Shown here one piece after another: positions 6,726-14,109 of a stretch of 14,109 nucleotides of DNA. How positions within the stretch are numbered: the stretch's first letter is position 1; every line of letters begins with the position of its first letter. The notes below the pieces were generated by a model. The model saw nothing but the letters and a program-made list of their open reading frames with translations. It ran no database searches and was not told where the DNA came from. Source of the stretch: Gammaproteobacteria bacterium (GTDB taxonomy: Bacteria > Pseudomonadota > Gammaproteobacteria > Tenderiales > Tenderiaceae); the NCBI GenBank assembly GCA_027001525.1, contig JALTMR010000331.1:1-14109 (forward strand), read 5' to 3'. The position numbers and the translations under genes are program-made.

Positions 6726-7547
6726 ATGAGCCCAGTCGCGGAAAATAATGTTGCGTCACAATACACAATTACCGAAGAGCCGTATTACTGTTCGGTTGCG
6801 GACGAGGTAGATACCTACGAAGCGGCCTATGCTGCGCGTATGCCCATGATGCTGAAGGGGCCAACGGGGTGTGGTAAGTCCCGCTTTGTTGAGTACATGG
6901 CCTGGAAGCTGGGCAAGCCGCTGATCACTGTTGCTTGTAATGAAGACATGACGGCCTCCGACCTGGTTGGCCGCTACCTGCTCGATAAGGACGGCACCAA
7001 GTGGCAGGACGGCCCCCTTACCGTGGCGGCACGCATCGGTGCCATCTGCTACCTCGATGAGGTGGTGGAGGCGCGCCAGGATACCGTGGTGGTGATCCAC
7101 CCGCTGACGGATCATCGCCGTGAACTGCCCTTGGAGAAGAAGGGCGAGCTGGTTAAATGTCACCCCGATTTCCAGTTGGTGATCTCGTATAACCCCGGTT
7201 ACCAGAGTCTGATGAAGGACTTGAAACAGTCCACCAAACAGCGTTTTGGGGCGCTGGATTTTGACTACCCCAGCGTTGAGACCGAGATTGAAATCATCAG
7301 CAAGGAAGGCGGTGTTGACCGTGAGACCGCCGAGAAGCTGGTACAGATCGGCGAGCGTGGCCGTAACCTCAAGGGCCATGGTCTGGACGAAGGTATCTCC
7401 ACTCGTCTGCTGGTCTATGCCGGGCAGCTGATCGTCAAAGGGCTGGATCCCATCGTTGCCTGTCGTGTTGCTCTGGTGCGTCCGTTGACTGACGACCCGG
7501 ATATGCGTGAAACGCTGGATGCGGCGGTCTCTACATTCTTTGAATAG
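6726..7547 (+). CDS. cbbQ: RuBisCO activase AAA+ subunit CbbQ
   Basis: 273 residues, MoxR-type AAA+ ATPase. Walker A GPTGCGKS (45-52), Walker B ICYLDE (107-112), sensor-1 region VISYNPGY and a TKQRF arginine-finger region are all visible. CbbQ hexamers work with CbbO to remodel inhibited RuBisCO and release tight-binding sugar phosphates. Start choice: the frame is open from ATG 6693, but that codon sits against a T-run with no ribosome site; GAGGA (6714-6718) lies 7 nt before ATG 6726 (or 4 nt before 6723), giving a length near that of known CbbQ. The two hairpins upstream separate it from cbbS and may lower its expression relative to RuBisCO. The gap to cbbO is 231 nt with another strong hairpin. 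Confidence 0.97.
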   Translation: MSPVAENNVASQYTITEEPYYCSVADEVDTYEAAYAARMPMMLKGPTGCGKSRFVEYMAWKLGKPLITVACNEDMTASDLVGRYLLDKDGTKWQDGPLTVAARIGAICYLDEVVEARQDTVVVIHPLTDHRRELPLEKKGELVKCHPDFQLVISYNPGYQSLMKDLKQSTKQRFGALDFDYPSVETEIEIISKEGGVDRETAEKLVQIGERGRNLKGHGLDEGISTRLLVYAGQLIVKGLDPIVACRVALVRPLTDDPDMRETLDAAVSTFFE

Positions 7548-7624
7548 CCACCACTGTTGAGGGCACCTCGGTTAAATCTGGTCGTGGCAGATTGAGATTC
7601 AAAGCACGTTCCATCCAGGCAGCC

Positions 7625-7663
7625 AAACGCTGCCAGTAGCAAGAAGGGCTATTGGCAGCGTTT
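7625..7663 (+). promoter_or_regulatory. 16-bp hairpin between cbbQ and cbbO
   Basis: AAACGCTGCCA (7625-7635) pairs perfectly with TGGCAGCGTTT (7653-7663); a G-T wobble and then TAGC with GCTA extend it to 16 pairs around a 7-nt loop. Only three T residues follow within the stem, so it is a weak terminator at best; it may stabilise the cbbQ 3' end, be a processing site, or be an inverted repeat remnant. The rest of the 231-bp gap holds no gene I can see. Confidence 0.65.
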
Positions 7664-7778
7664 GCAACGCAGGGGGGCGAGGCAGGAACTCAATGTGCGG
7701 GGTCATGAATTGACAAGCAGTGCCCTGAAGGGATTGCCAAAGCAAAGTACAGCACCGTAGTAGAGCAGGAGAGAGACG

Positions 7779-10121
7779 ATGAGTAGCATTGATCTGGACG
7801 ATTACCGCGAAATTTTGGAGCGTACCGCGCCCGAGTTGCAAGAGACGCTGGATGCCACCTTTCACGATGCAGCGCGAAACATGTCTGCCAATGCTCTGCA
7901 CGACTACCTGGAAGGGGCCAAGGGGCTGGCCAATCTGGGGCGCGGCGGCAATCTCGTGACCTCTTTTCTGGAAAACATACCGGCGGTCACGAAGGAGTGT
8001 GGCGATGATATCGTGCGTGACTGCATCGCGGCCGCCATGAAGCTCTCCTCCATGACGTCCGGCGAAGTAATCGCCCTGCTGTTTGCCTCGCTGCCTACTG
8101 TCTCGCGTCGTCTCGGTGACCCCGAGCTGCTGCGCGGCTATCTCAAATTGATTCATCAGCTGGCGGCCAGATCCTCCCGTGGTCTGCGCCCCATGCTGGC
8201 CATCATGGATGAATTGCTCTCCAAGCTGACGTTAAGTGGTCTGAAGCGCTGGGCGCTGTACGGTGCCCAGGCCTATGCCCGTGATCTGCAAGGCCAGGTG
8301 GCCTACTTCAGTCTGGAGACCGAAGACGCCAAGGCGATGTTGCAAAAAGAGCGTCGCGGCACACTGTTTATCGACAATCAGCGCAAGATGAACTTCTATC
8401 TGCGTGCACTGTGGGGGCGCGATTTCTTTCTTCGCCCCAGCGCGGCTGACCATGAAGGCTTCAAGCCCTATCTTGAGGCCCGCATTATCCACTTGCCCGA
8501 TGCGCTGGATGGCATGGGTGGCGTCAAAGGCTATGAACTCTATCGCGCCATGGTGGTGCATCAGGGTGCCCATTTGATGTATACCCACGAGCCGCTCTCT
8601 GCCGAGCAGCTCAGTCCGGCGCAGATGTTTTTCATCGGCTTTTTGGAAGATGCGCGGGTTGAATATTGCACCGTGCGCAACTTCCCCGGACTGAAAAAAC
8701 TGTGGGGTGCGCTGCTCCGTATTGAGCACGACGAGCCGCCCCTGCATCCGACCGTCGCCCTGCTGGAGCGGTTGGCGTTAATGCTGCTTGATAGCAGCGT
8801 CAGTTGCGATGATGCTGATCTTAACGCCCTGGCCGAGCGCTTCCACACCAACATCGAAGCCAACAAGGACAATGCACAGTTCTCCTGGCACATGGGTCTG
8901 GAGCTGTTCAATATTCTGGCGGCGCGTCGGGATGTGCCCAGCCTGCGTATTCTTGAACTGCTGCGCATTCCCTATCGTGACGACAATCGCTTTTTGTGGG
9001 ATTTCGACGAATTTGCCTGGGCGGACGGCGTTGAGTACGTTGCCGCCAGCCAGCGTCAGGCGCGTAAATACGTCTCTCCCATCGAGATGGCCAACGAGGT
9101 GGATTGCGAACTGGCCGGCGATGACGCGCAGGAGATCTGGGTCTGTGCCACCGAGTTCATGCCCTATGAAGATGCCGGTGAGGCAACCATCAGCTTTAAC
9201 GATATGTGGGGCAAGGAGCCGATCTCCGAGCCTTACCACTATCAGGAGTGGGATTACCAGGTGCAGCTGCATCGCCCGGACTGGGCCACCGTCTACGAAA
9301 GACGTCAGCCCAAGGGCGACCCGGAGCTGATCGACCAGATACTGATCGAACACAAGCCGGTGACCCAGCGCATCAAGCAGATCATCGACATGCTGCAACC
9401 GGAAGGGGTGCAGCGGGTACGCAATATGGAGGACGGCGACGAGATCGACATCAACGCCGCCATCGATGCCATGATCTCCATCCGCATGGGAGAGCAGCCC
9501 AACCCGCGCATCACCATGCGCAACGTGCTCAAGAATCGTGATCTGAGTATTGTGGTGCTGCTCGATTTGTCCGAGTCCACCAATGAGAAGATGGACGGTT
9601 CGGACAAAACCGTTCTGGAACTCACCCGCGAGGCTGCAGCGCTGGTCTCCACGGCCATCAACGGTGTCGGTGACTCGTTCTCAATCCACGGGTTTGCCTC
9701 CGACAGCCGTCACGATGTGCAGTACTACCGCTTCAAGGACTTCGATCAGGCCTGGGGGGAAGAGGCCAAAGCACGTCTGGCGGGAATGGCCGGAGGGCTG
9801 TCTACCCGCATGGGGGCGGCCATGCGTCATGCGGGCCGCCACCTGTTGAGTCAGACCGAGCGTAAAAAGCTGATTCTGCTGGTTACTGATGGTGAGCCGG
9901 CGGATGTCGATGAGCGTGATCCACAGCACCTGCGCATGGATGCCAAAAAAGCGGTGGAGGAGCTGGCCAGCAAGGGCGTGATGAGCTACTGCCTGACGCT
10001 GGACCCGAACGCAGATCGCTACGTGAAGCGTATATTTGGCAGTAACAACTACACCATCATCGACCATGTTGATCGCCTGCCGGAAAAATTGCCAACGCTG
10101 TTCGCCAGCTTGACTCGTTAG
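7779..10121 (+). CDS. cbbO: RuBisCO activase adaptor CbbO (von Willebrand A domain)
   Basis: 780 residues, the usual size for CbbO. The N-terminal two thirds are helix-rich and contain an H261-Q-G-A-H265 segment followed by EDARVE (290-295), a pattern reminiscent of a zinc-protease fold but with Gln in place of the catalytic Glu. The C-terminal VWA domain (about 585-775) has a complete MIDAS: DLSES (D596, S598, S600), T676 in LSTRMG and D704 in VTDGEPAD. In the characterised system CbbO binds the CbbQ hexamer and uses the MIDAS to grip the RuBisCO large subunit. AGGAGAGA (7767-7774) just before the ATG is a strong ribosome site. It lies 231 nt after cbbQ, so it may be separately tuned. Confidence 0.97.
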   Translation: MSSIDLDDYREILERTAPELQETLDATFHDAARNMSANALHDYLEGAKGLANLGRGGNLVTSFLENIPAVTKECGDDIVRDCIAAAMKLSSMTSGEVIALLFASLPTVSRRLGDPELLRGYLKLIHQLAARSSRGLRPMLAIMDELLSKLTLSGLKRWALYGAQAYARDLQGQVAYFSLETEDAKAMLQKERRGTLFIDNQRKMNFYLRALWGRDFFLRPSAADHEGFKPYLEARIIHLPDALDGMGGVKGYELYRAMVVHQGAHLMYTHEPLSAEQLSPAQMFFIGFLEDARVEYCTVRNFPGLKKLWGALLRIEHDEPPLHPTVALLERLALMLLDSSVSCDDADLNALAERFHTNIEANKDNAQFSWHMGLELFNILAARRDVPSLRILELLRIPYRDDNRFLWDFDEFAWADGVEYVAASQRQARKYVSPIEMANEVDCELAGDDAQEIWVCATEFMPYEDAGEATISFNDMWGKEPISEPYHYQEWDYQVQLHRPDWATVYERRQPKGDPELIDQILIEHKPVTQRIKQIIDMLQPEGVQRVRNMEDGDEIDINAAIDAMISIRMGEQPNPRITMRNVLKNRDLSIVVLLDLSESTNEKMDGSDKTVLELTREAAALVSTAINGVGDSFSIHGFASDSRHDVQYYRFKDFDQAWGEEAKARLAGMAGGLSTRMGAAMRHAGRHLLSQTERKKLILLVTDGEPADVDERDPQHLRMDAKKAVEELASKGVMSYCLTLDPNADRYVKRIFGSNNYTIIDHVDRLPEKLPTLFASLTR

Positions 10122-10299
10122 GGGCTCGTCGGACTTAGGGATTCGTAGCGAGCATGGAGGGGGAGCGAGTGCAAATTTTCACGATTTTGAGGTGCATGGT
10201 GGGGCTATGTAACGAAAAATCGGGGAAATTTGAACCGCTTTCCCATCAGCGCAGTAGATTATTCCTAAGTTCGGCAGGCTCCAGCGTCCAGGGGGTAGC
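10122..10299. other. 178-bp gap after cbbO without a gene
   Basis: No coding sequence is visible. A small stem GGGAAA (10223-10228) with TTTCCC (10239-10244) around a 10-nt loop is the only structure noticed; it lacks a T-tract. No convincing promoter was found. Confidence 0.4.
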
Positions 10300-10659
10300 G
10301 TGAGCCGTATCGCCGACCTGCCCGTCTACGTCCAGCGTAACGACGAGGTAAGCGCCAAACGCTACAACCTGTGGCGACGGGCCAAGTTGCATTACCCCTG
10401 TCCCATCCGTCTGGCGCTGCCGGGTTACCCCGGCGTGGTGATGATCCTGGAAGAGCGTGAATGGGTCTGCGCCAACGAGCGTCAGGGGGATCTGCCGATG
10501 CTGGCCTGGATCGCCTTTGAAGACCAGGGGCGCGACGCTCTGCATGCGCCGGTCAAGTGCAAACTGAACTACTACCACTTTGCCGCTTCAAAGTTTCGGG
10601 CACCGGCACTGACGCTGATGGAGGCGTTACTGGATAAGTTACTGCACGACGAAGAGTGA
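10300..10659 (+). CDS. Unrecognised 119-residue protein in the cbb cluster
   Basis: I do not recognise this protein. It starts at GTG 10300, preceded by AGGGGG (10290-10295) at a short spacing. It is soluble by sequence, with no signal peptide or membrane segment, and has three scattered Cys (34, 57, 87), a basic stretch (KRYNLWRRAKLHYP, 20-33), an LPGYPG turn (40-45), a central E-R-E-W segment (52-55), a Tyr-rich KLNYYHF segment (88-94) and an acidic helix-like C-terminus. Codon use and base composition match cbbO and the aldolase-like gene on either side, which supports it as real. It lies 178 nt after cbbO and 179 nt before the aldolase-like gene, all on one strand. By position it could be an accessory to RuBisCO activation or to the aldolase-Dabb protein; that is inference only. 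Confidence 0.75.
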   Translation: MSRIADLPVYVQRNDEVSAKRYNLWRRAKLHYPCPIRLALPGYPGVVMILEEREWVCANERQGDLPMLAWIAFEDQGRDALHAPVKCKLNYYHFAASKFRAPALTLMEALLDKLLHDEE

Positions 10660-10666
10660 GGCGCAA

Positions 10667-10690
10667 AACAGATAGCAGAGTGCTTCTGTT
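10667..10690 (+). terminator. Hairpin just after the unknown gene
   Basis: AACAGA (10667-10672) pairs with TCTGTT (10685-10690) and, past one bulged T, AGCA (10674-10677) with TGCT (10681-10684) around a 3-nt loop. It begins 8 nt after the stop codon. The following AATTTGACAG is only weakly T-rich, so termination would be partial. Confidence 0.4.
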
Positions 10691-10838
10691 AATTTGACAG
10701 GTATCTGAATGCTCAGACCGCCAAGGTGATAGTGGATGGCGGCACCCGATAAGCCGGGATCACTCCTGATGGCTGCATGTGTCTCGAAGGGCATGGGGGG
10801 TGATGGGAATCAAGCGGAAATCATGAGGGGAAAGTGAC

Positions 10839-12047
10839 ATGGCACTGGTGAATATGCGTGACATGCTGTACCACGCTTACGAGAACAACTACGCCGTTGG
10901 CGCCTTTGATCTGGTCAGTCTCGACTTTCTTGAGGCCGTGGTGGATGCCGCCGAAGCGACGCGGGCGCCAGTCATCCTGAGTGTGGCCGAACACCATTTT
11001 GCCCACTACGATCTGGAGCTGATGATGCCCGCTGTGGAAGCCGCCGCCCGGCGGGCTTCCGTCCCCATCGCCATCCAGCTCGATCACGCCAGCTCCTGTG
11101 ACTCCGCCGCGCGCGCCATCAACCTCGGTTGTAACGGTGTAACCCTCTGTTCCGAAAATCGCGATCTGCCCGACAACATCGAGTTGAGCCGGGAGATCGT
11201 TGACATGGCTCACCGCTGTAATGTGCCTGTGGTGGGTGAGGTGGGCTATGTGGGCTCCGATGACGAGGAGGATGTCTCGGCACCGACTCAGCCGGTTGAG
11301 GCCAAGGCCTACGTGGAGCGCAGCGGCGTGGACTTTTTGTCTGTCTCAATCGGTACGGTGCAGGGGCGCTCCAAGGGGCGTATCAAACTCGATTTTCAGC
11401 GCCTGAAACAGATTCATGCCGCCGTGGATATACCGTTGGTACTGCACGGCGGCAGCGGTTTGAACGAAGAGCAGTATCGCCGCCTCAGCTCCCTCGGCGT
11501 GGCCAAGATCAACTACTTCACCGGCCTCTCTGATGTGGCCGCCAAAGCCATGCGTGCCCAGGTGAAAAGTGACCGGGAGGGGAGCTTTACGGCGCTGAAG
11601 CAGGGCGTGAAAGAGGCTATCTGTACCGAAGTAAAGCGCTGTTTGCGACTCTGGGGGAGTGCCGGGCGCGCCGCCGAAGTGCTGACGCAGTGTGAGCCCT
11701 GGGCTGCGGTGGAGCATTTGATTGTCTACAACGTACTGAGCCGCATGAGCGACGAAGAGGCGCAGGCCATGATGGCCACCGGGCGACAGGTGCTGGCCGG
11801 CATCCCCGGTGTGCGGGCGGTCTTCACCGGCGAGGCGGTCAAGGAAAACGCCCAGTATCGCTTCTGTTGGCTGGTGCGCTTTACCCACAAGGCCGTGATC
11901 GACAGCTATCGGGACCACCCCGACCACGTTCGCTTTGCCGACACCCTGTTTCGCCCCAATGCCGCCGAACGTATCAGCATCGACTTTCAGGACAACGCCG
12001 TTGGCCACGCCGTGGCGCCGCCCGGCCGTCTGGCAAAACAGGCCTGA
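10839..12047 (+). CDS. Class II aldolase-like domain fused to a Dabb-like domain
   Basis: 402 residues. Residues 1-270 follow the class II (zinc) ketose-bisphosphate aldolase barrel: NMRDML and AVGAFDLVSL near the start, catalytic-site LDHA (D82, first zinc ligand H83), GEVGYVG (E134), VLHGGSGL (zinc ligand H203) and VAKINYFT. Two conserved positions are changed: the usual G-T-x-H-G zinc ligand is Gln175 (GTVQG), and the Asp of the M-I-D-G-S motif is Cys104. Residues 291-383 (VEHLIVYNV ... IPGVR ... YRDHPDHVRFADTLF) look like a stress-responsive A/B-barrel (Dabb) domain, joined by a linker containing GSAGRAAE. GAGGGG (10825-10830) gives a good ribosome site. In a cbb operon a fructose/sedoheptulose bisphosphate aldolase (cbbA) is expected here, but standard CbbA is near 350 residues without this tail; the lost ligands make ordinary aldolase activity uncertain, so I give no symbol. 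Confidence 0.88.
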   Translation: MALVNMRDMLYHAYENNYAVGAFDLVSLDFLEAVVDAAEATRAPVILSVAEHHFAHYDLELMMPAVEAAARRASVPIAIQLDHASSCDSAARAINLGCNGVTLCSENRDLPDNIELSREIVDMAHRCNVPVVGEVGYVGSDDEEDVSAPTQPVEAKAYVERSGVDFLSVSIGTVQGRSKGRIKLDFQRLKQIHAAVDIPLVLHGGSGLNEEQYRRLSSLGVAKINYFTGLSDVAAKAMRAQVKSDREGSFTALKQGVKEAICTEVKRCLRLWGSAGRAAEVLTQCEPWAAVEHLIVYNVLSRMSDEEAQAMMATGRQVLAGIPGVRAVFTGEAVKENAQYRFCWLVRFTHKAVIDSYRDHPDHVRFADTLFRPNAAERISIDFQDNAVGHAVAPPGRLAKQA

Positions 12048-12161
12048 TTGTCGTCCGCGTACTCCCCTGTTCCCCCTGTTCCATTGCCCTCGCCTGTAAA
12101 GAGCGGCATCGGCAGGCCGTCACTCCTGGAAATTGCATTGCTTCGATATCCCCCGCTTGCG

Positions 12162-12208
12162 TCATATCACCCGGTTCCGTGGGTGGTATGATTCGATGGC
12201 CTGCGGCT
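12162..12208 (+). terminator. Possible terminator at the end of the cbb cluster
   Basis: An 11-pair stem TCATATCACCC (12162-12172) with GGGTGGTATGA (12181-12191), one T-G wobble, 8-nt loop. An eight-T run follows at about 12209, some 18 nt after the stem, further than in a textbook terminator. The gap from the aldolase-like gene to the next gene is about 213 nt and shows no other gene. It plausibly separates carbon-fixation genes from the membrane-protein pair. Confidence 0.4.
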
Positions 12209-12260
12209 GTTTTTTTTACGCCGGGCGGTGGGGTTGCTGAATAACGATACGGGGATGTGT

Positions 12261-13517
12261 ATGTCGACTTTTAAGCTGATAGTGAATGGAACGCTTCTGC
12301 CCGGGCATGAGATGGATGAGGTCAAGGCGCGCATAGCGAAGTTGTTTAAGCTGGCGGACAGGCCAAAGCAGTTGGCGGCGCTGTTCTCCGGCCAGCCGGT
12401 GACCATCAAAACGGGGTTGAGCGAGGTGCAGGCCCGGACCTACCTGAATGCGATTGAAGGGGCGGGGCTGGTGTGTCAACAGGTGGCGGAGGCAGAGGTT
12501 AAGCCTGAACCTGAATCCGGGCCACAACCGGAACCAGCATCGGCACCCCTTGCCTCGTCCGGCGTCGCACAGGTCGCCGCAGAGGCTGGCCCCTTCCCTG
12601 AGCGTACCACCACAGCGACGGATGAGACCAATACTCCCCCCTTCATTGGCCAGCACGCTGAAGCCACACCCAACGGCTCAGCCTGGACCGACAACCCCTA
12701 CCAGCAGCCCGAGGCGGAGCTGAGTATTCCTCACGAGGCGGACAGTCTGGCGCTGGTCGCACCAAAAAAACTCCGTGGCGGCGCGGGGGTGGCATGGATT
12801 AAAGAGGGGTACGGCTATTTTAAGATGAACCCCTGGGTCTGGATCGGGATGATCCTGCTCGGCTTGGTGGTGATGGTAGGGGTCGGCGCCGTCGGTGGCC
12901 TGTTGGCGGCCATATTTCCTCCGCTCGGGGTGGTGTTGTTTGTTGGTTTTTACCTGCTGACGCCGGTATTTTCTGCCGGTTTCATACTGGCCTGTTATGA
13001 ACTCTATCAGGGGGAGAAGTTTGGCCTCGGGGCGCTCTTTTCCGGTTTCAGAAACAACCTGGGCGGCTTGCTGGGGCTGGGTGTGTTGTACACGATTGCG
13101 TACGTCATCATCATGGGGGTCGTTATGGCCTCAATGATGATGTTGATGGGAAGTCAGGGCAACCTGATGATGGGGGAGGGGTCGCCGCTGGCGTTACTGC
13201 TCTACAACCTGTTGGTCATGGCCTTGAGCATTCCCGTGATGATGGCGATCTGGTTCGCCCCTGCGCTGGTGGCCATCCACGGTGTGTCGCCGTTGAAGGC
13301 CATGGGCATGAGTCTGAAGGGGTGTCTGCGTAACGTATGGCCCTTCACACTATATGGCCTTGTGGGTTTTGTGCTGGCCATTGTGGCCACGATTCCCTTT
13401 GGTCTGGGCTGGCTTGTGCTGGTGCCCGTGATGACGGGCTCTATCTTTGCCGGTTACCGCGAGATCTTTACCGAAGAGCAAGGGGCAGCGCCGGAGTCTG
13501 CTGACCTGTCGGCCTAG
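12261..13517 (+). CDS. BPSS1780-family multi-pass membrane protein
   Basis: 418 residues from ATG 12261; GGGGA (12251-12255) lies 5 nt before it, while in-frame GTG 12228 and ATG 12255 have poorer sites. An N-terminal soluble domain (1-75, KLIVNGTLLPG ... IEGAGLVCQ) of a kind often seen ahead of gammaproteobacterial membrane proteins is followed by a Pro/Glu/Ala-rich linker (76-165). The C-terminal 240 residues form about five hydrophobic segments (192-218, 222-246, 265-298, 308-338, 362-396), with WFAPALVAIHGVSPLKAM (331-348) matching the BPSS1780 membrane family. The biochemical role of the family is not established. It is followed after 17 nt by an RDD gene, so the two are probably one operon, unrelated to carbon fixation. 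Confidence 0.85.
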   Translation: MSTFKLIVNGTLLPGHEMDEVKARIAKLFKLADRPKQLAALFSGQPVTIKTGLSEVQARTYLNAIEGAGLVCQQVAEAEVKPEPESGPQPEPASAPLASSGVAQVAAEAGPFPERTTTATDETNTPPFIGQHAEATPNGSAWTDNPYQQPEAELSIPHEADSLALVAPKKLRGGAGVAWIKEGYGYFKMNPWVWIGMILLGLVVMVGVGAVGGLLAAIFPPLGVVLFVGFYLLTPVFSAGFILACYELYQGEKFGLGALFSGFRNNLGGLLGLGVLYTIAYVIIMGVVMASMMMLMGSQGNLMMGEGSPLALLLYNLLVMALSIPVMMAIWFAPALVAIHGVSPLKAMGMSLKGCLRNVWPFTLYGLVGFVLAIVATIPFGLGWLVLVPVMTGSIFAGYREIFTEEQGAAPESADLSA

Positions 13518-13534
13518 CCTTCGCGACGGCTGAA

Positions 13535-14109
13535 ATGACATTGCTCGACACCCGTTACACCATTGAAACCCCCGAGGGAATCGATCTGGCGCTGTGCCCT
13601 GCCGGCCCGGTTCCCCGCGCCCTGGCCTATCTGGTGGATTTTCTGCTGCGGGCGGCTATCCTGGTGGCCCTTTTTTTTCTCACCTCCTGGGCCGGGGGGC
13701 TGGGCGAGGCGGGGATGTTGATCGCCTACTTTTTGCTGGAGTGGTTCTATCCGGTGGTGTTTGAGGTCTACCGCGGGGGGATGACGCCGGGTAAAAAAAG
13801 CCTCGGCATCCATGTGATCAATGATGATGGCACGCCAGTGGGGTGGGGTGCCTCCCTGATCCGCAACCTGTTACGGGTGGTGGATCTGCTCCCCTTCGCC
13901 TACGTGGGCGGGCTGGTCAGCATGTTGGTGGCCCGCAATTTCAAACGCCTGGGGGATCTGGCGGCCGGCACCTTGGTGGTCCACCATCAGGCGGTGCCGC
14001 CGGCCCGTCGCCTCGATGTGGCAGGGGTCAGGCCGTTGCCCGTTTCCCTGACCCTGGATGAGCGGCGGGCGCTGCTCGATTTTTCTGAAAGCGTCGGCCG
14101 CCTCTCGCC
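13535..14109 (+). CDS. RDD-family membrane protein (3' end outside window)
   Basis: 191 codons before the right edge with no stop. The RDD signature is clear: PRALAYLVDF (R28, D35), a second hydrophobic segment at 60-76, the GGMTPGKKSLGIHVI motif (81-95), RNLLRVVDLLP (110-120) and KRLGDLAAGTLVV (137-149). RDD proteins are small multi-pass membrane proteins of mostly unknown function, some linked to transport or ion exchange. ATG 13535 lies 17 nt after the BPSS1780 gene stop; the ribosome site is weak, suggesting translational coupling. In many gammaproteobacteria such genes precede a SpoIIM-like, DUF4129, MoxR and DUF58 cluster; that would lie outside this window and cannot be checked here. 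Confidence 0.92.
   Translation, partial: MTLLDTRYTIETPEGIDLALCPAGPVPRALAYLVDFLLRAAILVALFFLTSWAGGLGEAGMLIAYFLLEWFYPVVFEVYRGGMTPGKKSLGIHVINDDGTPVGWGASLIRNLLRVVDLLPFAYVGGLVSMLVARNFKRLGDLAAGTLVVHHQAVPPARRLDVAGVRPLPVSLTLDERRALLDFSESVGRLS

Noticed and set aside
10740..10790. Possible riboswitch in the leader of the aldolase-like gene
   Set aside because: Short complementary segments (CCCG with CGGG) are present but no known riboswitch core could be matched.
11346..12008. 220-codon minus-strand frame opposite the aldolase-Dabb gene
   Set aside because: Shadow of a gene with clear domain homology on the other strand; the translation resembles no protein family.
12228..12260. Upstream GTG start for the BPSS1780-type protein
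   Set aside because: The family-like N-terminus begins at MSTFKLIV and the upstream residues look like untranslated sequence.
1..14109. tRNA, rRNA, CRISPR arrays, insertion sequences or attachment sites
   Set aside because: None was seen: no repeat-spacer arrays, transposase genes or terminal inverted repeats, and no cloverleaf-like segment was recognised by eye.

Overview
The window looks like a chromosomal segment of an autotrophic gammaproteobacterium, probably a sulfur or other inorganic-electron-donor oxidiser. The reasons are a Form I RuBisCO of the non-carboxysomal CbbQ-linked type (six-residue insertion near the CbbS N-terminus, no carboxysome genes in view), a divergent cbbR, and generally GC-rich flanking genes. 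No species can be named from the sequence alone.

Left part, minus strand (1-4501): a hybrid-looking sensor histidine kinase that runs off the left edge (periplasmic sensor, two PAS domains, HisKA, HATPase; the first PAS has FixL-like heme-site residues); a membrane-anchored six-bladed kelch protein; and the LysR regulator cbbR. A (TG)8 run lies between the kelch gene and cbbR.

Centre, plus strand (4716-12047): the cbb cluster cbbL-cbbS-cbbQ-cbbO, then an unrecognised 119-residue protein, then a class II aldolase-like protein fused to a C-terminal Dabb-like domain. CbbL and CbbS form the enzyme; CbbQ (AAA+ ATPase) and CbbO (von Willebrand A adaptor) form its activase. The cbbR-cbbL gap holds candidate CbbR sites and a structured leader with a small upstream ORF. 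Strong RNA hairpins lie between cbbL and cbbS, after cbbS and between cbbQ and cbbO, which suggests graded expression: abundant RuBisCO, less activase.

The most unusual item is the aldolase-Dabb fusion. Its aldolase domain keeps the Asp-His pair and one later His, but one zinc-ligand His is Gln and the conserved Asp of the D-G-S motif is Cys. With the unknown 119-residue gene just upstream, it may be an undescribed accessory module of this RuBisCO operon rather than an ordinary Calvin-cycle aldolase.

Right part, plus strand (12261-14109): a BPSS1780-type multi-pass membrane protein followed closely by an RDD-family membrane protein that runs off the right edge. This pair seems unrelated to carbon fixation and is separated from the cbb cluster by a hairpin and a T-run.
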